In this document: piece by piece, positions 1 to 9,000 of the stretch
How the letters are laid out: each line of letters starts with the position of its first letter
Position numbering within the stretch: the first letter of the stretch is position 1
Assembly: GCA_943350175.1 (NCBI GenBank)
Contig: CALQZX010000013.1
Location: 1 to 32,082, forward strand
Source: Parcubacteria group bacterium
Lineage (GTDB): Bacteria > Patescibacteriota > Microgenomatia > UBA1400 > PJMF01
Direction of reading: 5' to 3'
Length of the DNA: 32,082 bases
Notes under the pieces: model-generated
The model's input: only the letters and a program-made list of their open reading frames with translations
Told to the model about the DNA's origin: nothing
The model's database searches: none
Position numbers and translations under genes: made by a program

Positions 1-3000
1 TTTCATCAACACGTCTAATATTGGCTGAATACAAATCGGCAGCACCACTATCGCTAGTCAAGAATTTTAATTCTGACTCGCTCTCTAAATCAGTAATTTT
101 CTTAAGCAATTTATTGAATGCAGCTAATTGTTCTTGATGTTCACTATCATTTGTGATGACTGGAACTGGCAGACCAAGAGCAGCGAACAACTTACCTAAA
201 TTACGATAATTATTCTTTGCAATTAAAACTTTAATTCTTACTTGTTCATCAGCGACCACTTCCTTGGTCCATTTTTGTCCCTGAGTATCATCAAAACCTA
301 TCTTATCAGTAATGCCAAAACTTCGATTATAAACATCAAATTGAGTTTGTAACTCAGCCACCATTTTCTCTAGAGCTTCCAGTTCTTCCTTAAACTTCGC
401 AGATAAAGCATCAATTGCTTTTTCTTGCTCCTCAGAAATAGCTCCTATTGCTGTTAAAGTGGTCTTGGCGTTGTTCAAATCACGTATGCGGTCATCCATG
501 TCCTTAGCATCTAGCTTGTTAAAATCTTTAGCAGCTTCTTCAGCAACAGCAATTAATTTGTTAGATTCTTCTAATCTTTTTTCTGAACTGATCGCATAAA
601 TGCCTGAATTATCCACCAAGATTAAATTATTGTTTTCAATTTTGACTTGAAAAGCTACTCCATCTCGACCAAGTTCACCAAGAAAAACAGTATCGCCATC
701 GGCTAGCGGAGCTGTACCTGATCTATTAACTTTTTGGTCATTTACATAAGTTTCGTTAGTATTGCCTGGGTCCTTTTCTAAATCCTTAATAAAAAATTCT
801 CCCTTTTCATTACGCAGAATTTGTGCGTGATTTCTAGAGACAACTGCTTTTAGAACAGGGTTTATTTGTAAAGAATTATCATTTCTACGACCAATGGTGA
901 TGACGGTTGAATAGTTATCCCTATTAGTCACTTTTTTCCAAACATTTGCCAATGAACCCAATGTATTTCGTCCTAAAAGTTTGGCTCGCTCCCACACGTC
1001 AGCAGCTGTTTGCTTGTCAGTGACAGCATTATTTTTATTAGCGTCATCTTTAGAATCGTTATCAGTAGTCGCTGGCAAAGCCGCCACTGCTTGTTGAGCA
1101 TCTGTCTCAGCCAAAATCTCCAATCCCTTGGCATCAGTCAACAATTTCTCAGCTTTATCAAGGTCACGTTGCGAAACAGCTTCTGGGCTGTAAAGATTAT
1201 AGTCAATCCTTTTTAAGTTAGTCGTCGCACCACTAGTTTGCATGTAAGCAGCAAATTGTCTAACACCCTCAAGAAAACCAGCCATACTATCTTCATCAGA
1301 CAAACCAAAGGCAGTTCCTCTTGCAAAACCAGTACCAACGGCTGGAACAGTGATCGAGTCCACTCCAGCAAGATGTGCAGCCATACAAGCACGATAAGTA
1401 AACATCGCCATATCCTCGGCGGTCATTTTTTGTTCACCATCAACATCAGACATCCCAGGATTAACATTGGTTAAAATAATAACTTGAATACCTTTAGATC
1501 TTAAGTTGCCAGCAGGAGCTGGAATGGCCACTCCATATTTAAGAGCGACTTCTTCCAATCTGAGATTCTCTTCTGTTAATGCCAGCAGATCATCAATTAC
1601 TTGTTCCTCTGTCAGAGATATGGATAAAGAAGTGTTTTGGCGCAGTAACTCAATAAATTTAGCAGCTGCTTGTTTTCTTTCAGTTTCATCACCAGCTCTA
1701 ATGGTAAAAAATATTTCCATTAATTGCTCTGTGTACAAATCGTAAGTATCTCCTCCAACGGCGCTATAAATGGCATTCTCTACACTCCCCATCTGGACAC
1801 TCAAAGCAGGTGTCGTAGGACTCATAATGCTTTCGGTGGGAGCTTCAGTAATATCGCCCACGCTAATTCCCACTAAATATTGATCATAAGGCAACTCCAA
1901 AACGCGCTGATTCTTACCTGACCCATACTTAGCCTCTCTTGGCTGGATGGCTACTTTTATTTTATTCAATGTGATTGCAGGATCTGCAGTTTGCTTTAAA
2001 GAATCTCTAACGCTGCCCAGTTGTTGCCACCAAGCGACTAACTTGCGTGCCTGATCTACTCCAACACTGTGCCCCCATTTTGTTGGGGCAGCCCCATTTA
2101 TTAAACTGCTGTTAGCCAAACCACCACTGCGATATTGAGTGAGTTTCTTAGGATCTACTTCAGCTAATTTCTTTAAATCATCAGCGACTGCGTACCAAGC
2201 ATTAGAAGTGAGTTCTGCTTTTTGTTGCTCCACGAAAGCAAGTTGTTCCCTATAATCTCCTTTTTGTCCTTCATCATTCGATTTTGCCAATGCCTCTTCT
2301 AAACCGATTAGTTTAGCCTCATAACTTGCCAGCAAATCTATTTTCTTTTGCTCCACAAGAGGTGCTAATTTTTCTTCATCCAAAGCACCATTCCAGAATG
2401 CTGACAAATTAATACCGAAAATTCTTAAATCAACGCGGGAACTCAGTTCAATTTTTGCTGACTTAGCAGCGGCAGGGTCAGCATCTTGAGTTAAACGTGC
2501 CTTCTCATCTTGGCCAGTCAAATCTCCACGCGTAGACACACCATCTCCAGCCAAGCCGCCAGATGGATCTGTGTTTTTCGTCGTCGCAGCAATCTGTGCT
2601 GCTTCCGGCGGCTTACCGCTGCTGGCGACAAATTCACTTTCTGAGTCCCTGGTAACGTATTTGTTGTGCAAAGCGATATAACTCTCCAAGTCTCCAGCTG
2701 TAACAACAGCCTCGCGAGTAGTACTCAAAGTCATGTCTTGACTAGTGCCTTCTGCGTAATCAAGTTTACTTGGGTCAGCGGCAGCGTTAGCAAGCATTTT
2801 TTTATAAAGCTTGTCGTTAGCACTCCTATTGTTATCAGCAATCTTAATTTTGTTTAAAATATCAGTATTTGCCGCATCCGACATCAATTCTTTCCATGCA
2901 GTTACTTCAGCAGTTAACTGTTGTTTGCGTGCTGCCAAAGTTTCTTGATCGTTTCCATCGAGATCAAGATCTCGTCCTTGCGCCTCAGCATAAAATTTCA

Positions 3001-6000
3001 GCAGCTTTTCGGATGCCCACTTTTGGACTCCTTCATCAGTGGAAGTACGCACTAAGTCAGCCAAAACCTTAGTTGTCGCTGAACCAACACCCTGATTGAG
3101 ACCCTGAGTTACTTTGGCTTTTTCAAATTCAGCCTGCACATCAATCAAGTTTTTGCGCCAGGCCACAAACTCATCTGTGGTCATTTTATTAGCATTGCTG
3201 TCATCACCAACTGGAGCGGCATCGTTTTTAATCACTAAAGCATGCTGATCAGCAATATTCTCAGCAATGCGATCAATACGTGCTCCAGATTGAGCAATTA
3301 AACCCTCAGGGGATTTAAAGTTATTGATCGTGAGACCTGGCACATCTCTAGTAGCAATACTGTCACCAGTTGAACCAATTTTGGTCATGATAATAATGGT
3401 ATTTGCAGGTTTACCATTGGCAAACAAGTCTTGAATGTCGTTGGTGGAAAATGAGCCGTCCAACTTAATTGGCTGTCCATCCGCTCCAAGGATAAATTTA
3501 GCATAGCTTCCATCTGGCTGCTGAGCAAAATAAGTCTGGTCTGCTGCCTTAAATTGACCAGTTGCGTGCACATCAGCCACAGCCTGATCACCTTCTTTGT
3601 AGCCATCACTAAACACTATTTTCAAATTACCATTAGCATCTACTCCTTTACTTTTTGCCAAGGTGCCATCCGCTTTCATGTTGCCAATTTGCTTAAAAAC
3701 ATCTTCTCTGCGAACCTGATAAGATTTATCCTGACTAAGGCGATTGCCAACTAGTGTATCCGCTTCACCTAAAATTTTAGTCACTGCTTCAGTCGATCCA
3801 TAAGAAACCATACCGTATGCCACTGTTACCAACTTAGCCATTTCTGCCTTGGCTCCAGTTACTGCACTAAAAGCAGATTTACTGTCTAGATCACTAAAAA
3901 TATCACCCATGCTTGACTTGAAAGCTAAATTAGGCGAGGCCGTCAAACCCTCAAAATTGACCGCTTCACCAGTTATTCGTGCTCTAACATACTCAGCTAC
4001 TGACTGAGTTCTGGCGTTGTAACTTTGTCCAAAACTTGGAGCAGCATTAGAAGCTGGCACAATCACTGGTCTAGTGATTGGATCTTGATCTCTGGCTGCC
4101 AAAATCGGATCAACCATAATTTTATAATCATCATTCAACTTGAGTGCCAAAAAGCGTGCAAAACTATTAATCGAGTCAATTTGGTCAAGAGCAGCAATAA
4201 CTCGTTCAGCATCCAAGTTAGTCCCCGTTTTTGTCAAGAAATCGTTCAAGACTGTTTTGTTTACACTTAAAGCATTGAGTTCAGCGGCGTTATTTTTGAT
4301 GTAGCTGTATTGATCAAGAGAAATTCCGGTTTTTCCGGCCAAACTAGCAAAAATTTGTTCTTGAGCTTTGACAGTAAACTTAGCGGTAGCTGCATCGTTA
4401 GCTGTCTTAAGTTTTAAAAACGGATTGTCTCCCAAGCCCCAGCCACCTTTTGCCAAAATCGTTTCTGCAAGAACAGCATCGATTAAAGCATCTGTAGTTT
4501 TGTATTGATCTGGGATTTCTCCATTACTTTGGCCAACTGAGACAATCGCCTGTTGATTTGGATCGATATTAATTTGCAACTCATCCATATAACCAGCCAC
4601 ATTGCTTGTTAATTTTCTATAAATCTGCGCTGCATTCTTAAAATTACCATCAGCAAAGTTGATCGATCCGTCTCTAAGGAATTTGAAATTAGCAGGATCA
4701 GTTACTATATAGCTGCTTTTCAACAAAGCTTCTCGGTATGACGGATCGGAAATTTTAGTGTAATCCAAACTAGCAATTTCACTTTGTTTGATGCCATAAG
4801 AAGCTGCCAAGCTTTCAATAATCTTAGTTTCTTGTCCCGGCTTAGCAATAAAGATGCCGGTCTCATGACCAAAAATTTCAACTTGCGCCTTGAGTACCAT
4901 TGCTCCGACAAAAGTCTTTCCACCAGAAGTGGTCAGCTCAACTGCCACCCTTGGATCATTAATGATCTTTAGAAAGCTATCTATTTGGTTTTCTCTGGTG
5001 CTAAAAAACTGACGATTATCTGCCACTCCAGCACGCAATTCTGTCTCACGAATTAAATTATCCAAACGCAAAGCCAAGGTTTTATCTTTGACAGACAAAG
5101 TAATTTCTTTGGTTTGCAAAACACTATTGATGTCAGCGCTACTCTTGACTGTGTCGAGTAAACTAGCAGTTTTTAGTAATTTATGAACTTCACTAAGTTT
5201 TTGATAAGCTTCACGACTTGGCTCAGCACCAAGCAAGTCGGATTTGAGCTTTGTCAGCGCATCATTATATGCAACTCTGGCTGCTGGCAAATCTTCGACC
5301 GATGTACCACTGAATAATTTTTGGTGCAAAGCAATGAGTTCTGAGATCTGCGTAGTCTGCTCGTCACTAAGTGATTGCTTTTTTTGGAGAGCCAACGTAG
5401 CTTCTTCAAGAATAGCCTTTTTAGTTTCGGTTAACTTGTCAGCATCTGGACTGTCGCCCATGGCTTTTAATTTGTCAGCGACTTCTCCAGAAAGAACCGT
5501 GCTTAGTAATTTATCCTGAGCTTTGGTAATTTGTTTGCTTAATGCATTAGTTAGCTTAGTGACTTCTACCAATCTTGCCTTTGAAGCTGCGCTGTTCACA
5601 TCAGCAGATGATTTGATTTTGGCAACTTCTGCTTCTAATTTAGCCAGGTCAGCCTGTGCCTTGGTTAATTGTTCGTAGTCATTTTTAGTGCCAGCAAGCT
5701 GCTTCTTGAGAGTGGCTGAATCAGGACTGCCAAAGCCAAAAAACCTTCCAACGGCAGAGTCAGCAATGATTGTAAAAAACCCTTTACTAGCAGTCTTGGT
5801 TGAGGTGTTAGCTTTGGCCACTGCTAACGTCAAGACATGTTGCTGATCCAAAAGTTCACGATTCGCAGCGGCAATGCGCCTATTTAAAGCCGCAATCTCA
5901 TCTGGATTGGCGTCTGCATCGGTGACTCGCAATTTAGCTTTGAGCTGTTCAACTTCTGCGGTCAACTCTAAAGCTTTGGCGTAGGCTTGGCGAGTTTTTT

Positions 6001-9000
6001 TGGCTGTAGGATTAAAAATATCTGCAATACGTTGAACAAGCGAAGGCTGGTTATTTTTGGCCTCGGCAACAATCCCCTGTTTAGCCACCAGCTGATCATC
6101 TAACGCTTTTAGTTTATTTAAGTCATTTTCTAGCTCAGTCTTATCTTGATCTGTCGATTCGTTATAAAGCCTTTCAAGTTCAGCAGTCTCACCATAACCC
6201 AACTCCTTTAGTAAGGCTTGCTTCTGTGCCTCCAACTCAGCAACATCACTCTTCAAAGCTTCCACTGACAGCAAACGTTTAGCGGCCTCGGTCTCAAGTT
6301 TAGTTTCACTACCAGCCTGAGCAGAGCGATATTGCTCAACAGCTTCTGCAGCTGGAGCATTTTCCTTGACCAATTTGGCCTTGGCTTCATCAATTTTAGC
6401 TAAATCCTGATACTGTTTGTAAGTCTGGTTATCGCCAAGTTCTTTGATCACTGCATCATTTTGCAATTTCAAAGACGGGAGCATTTCCAAGCCCTTGCTG
6501 TTCTCAGTTAGCTTCTGGAGAGCAAGACTACGCTCATCCTGCAGTTTAGTCAGCTCTGCTTCAGTCATGGCTAAACCACGGTTTTTGATCTGAGCATCGA
6601 TTTGCTCAACAATATTTCTTTCAACTATCACTCCATTAACCTGTTCAGAAACCACTTTGATTTGTTCACCAAGCTGTATTAATTTTTCTGGATTTGCTAC
6701 GGCATCTGCGGTTTTATAACCAGCTTGCAAATCTTCCAAGACTTTATTGGCTGTTAGCTTATAATCATCTTGTGAACCTGGGCTGTAAATTCTAGCTCCT
6801 GCATCAATGTTTTTAATATCTGCCAACAATTTGCCATGTTGCAGTCCAAGATCAGCAATATATTTTGTTTCGACCTCATCGCCAGCGCCTTTACTCCTCA
6901 AGTACAAAATCTCCGCACCCACCACGTCGGCTTGTTTTTGCAAATCTGTCAACTTAGCCAACTGCACATCCCCGACAACAGCCTTGGTGCTGCTAGTCAT
7001 CTGCGTCACATCCTGACCTAAACTCAAAGCCAAACCAATCACCGCATTAGCACAATCTTTATCACCAAAAGCTCCAGAACTATTGCCACAAGCCGCTTGA
7101 ACTTGGTTAATGTCCACAATGCTACCGCTAACCAAGCCGGTAGTATCTCCAACAAAATCAACTGCTCGACTGGCAGTGCCAACATTTTTTAGAAAACTAG
7201 TGCTTTGCAACAAGTTGTTTGTGCTGCCAACCATGCCACTTAAAGCAGTCGCTGTCATCAAAAGATTAGTATTTCCCTCAGCAGTGTTGCCTGCTTGATA
7301 AGCAGTGGCCGCACTAACTCCTGAATTGAATGCGTTGACCGTATTTAGACCAAAACCACCCACCTGACCAATTTTAGTCAAACCAAAACCAGTGTTGGAA
7401 ATCAAAGAACCAGTACTTCCAGCACTAGTCAGCAAACCGCCAACACTAGTGACTGCGGCCACAGCAGAGTTGGCCAGCATCATGTTGCCTTGTTTATTGA
7501 GAGTATTGATTTGCAGGTCTAATTCTTGCTGTTTCTCTTGCAATTGATATTCATTGAGTCCTGCTTCTTCGTAAGACAACATCAAAGCATTTTTCTTAGT
7601 CTCAATATCATAACGCTGCATTTCCAAAGCTTGAGCTTTCATGCCTGCACCCTGATAAAGAGAAAACTCAGAAGAAAGTAAGCCTAAAGTAGTGGGTAAA
7701 GCCACTCCGAAGACCGGAGCAGCAAGCAAAGTCACCAAACCTGCAGAAGGAGCGACCACTTTTTCTAAGGTTTCGTAGTGCAAAGCCTCTGCACTGCGTT
7801 TAATTTCTGGATCCGTCATGAAAGTCTCAAAAGAATCAAAAGCTATTGATTTACCAGTCTCCTTGTCAACATATTCATCATAAAGCTCAGTGAGCATTTC
7901 ATGTTCTTGCTCAAGTTGATAAGCAACCGAGGCTTGTTTAGCTGCTTCAACTGGATCGTTGTTTGCAAAACTAAATTCCGAAGAAAATGCATTTTGACTT
8001 GTTGCAGCTAAAAATGAGCCAGCGTAAGTAATTCCAGATCTAATAATATCTTTAGCTGTTTCTTTAGATTTATCAATATAAAAATCTCTGCTAGCTGGCT
8101 GATATTCCTCAACTAAATTTAGATTCTCTGCTCCAATCATCGCTAAATTGGAAACGTAAGTATTGGCTGGACCAGTGTAATCATCACGCTGGGCCGTAGC
8201 GTAGGTGGTGGCAATATCAGTGGTGGTGTTGGTAACATTAAGACCAAGTGGCAATTGTGAAATGATTTGGTTGTAGCTCAAACCGAACATCTGTTTGCCA
8301 GTTAAACCTAAATCTTCCTGAGTAAAATTACGATCGTTACGGTCATCTTGCATCAAAGCATTGCCGTAAGCTAAGCCGAACACATAGTCATCAATTTCAT
8401 CTTGATATTCTTTAGCGTAAGAATAAGTTTCATACTCATCAAAAACTTGACTAGCATCATAAGCAATTTGATAGGCATTGTTGGATTGATCAACTACTTT
8501 CAGAGCATTTGCCATGCCTTCGGTGGTGTCATAAGTTCCTGCCGTCCTGGCGTTAAGGTTTGAATAGCTCCCTTCTACAAAACGAGCAGCCAATAAATCC
8601 CACCATTTTTCGTTTTTTGTTGCTTCACTAGTCAAATTAATTTGAGTAGAAAGATCAACAGTCATCTCTGACAAATTAAAAGCATTGCCATTGCTATCAG
8701 TTTTTCCAGCATAAAGACTAGCTACCATCTCATCAACTGCGTCAACTGCATTGCCTTTATTTATATCGCAACTAGCAAGTCCAATTTCTTTGCAAACCCC
8801 ACGCAAGGCATCGCCACCATCTAAGGAAAAACTAGCCACTGCATCCTGGAAACGAGTTGGCAAAACCACATCGTGATAAACAGCATTGGCAGTTTCTCTG
8901 CCATAAATAGCGGTCAACAAAGTCTTCTCATCACTCGGCGGAGCACTGAAACTACCAATTGGAGGGGCAGAATTATTTCTGTAATAAGCTTGCAAATAAC

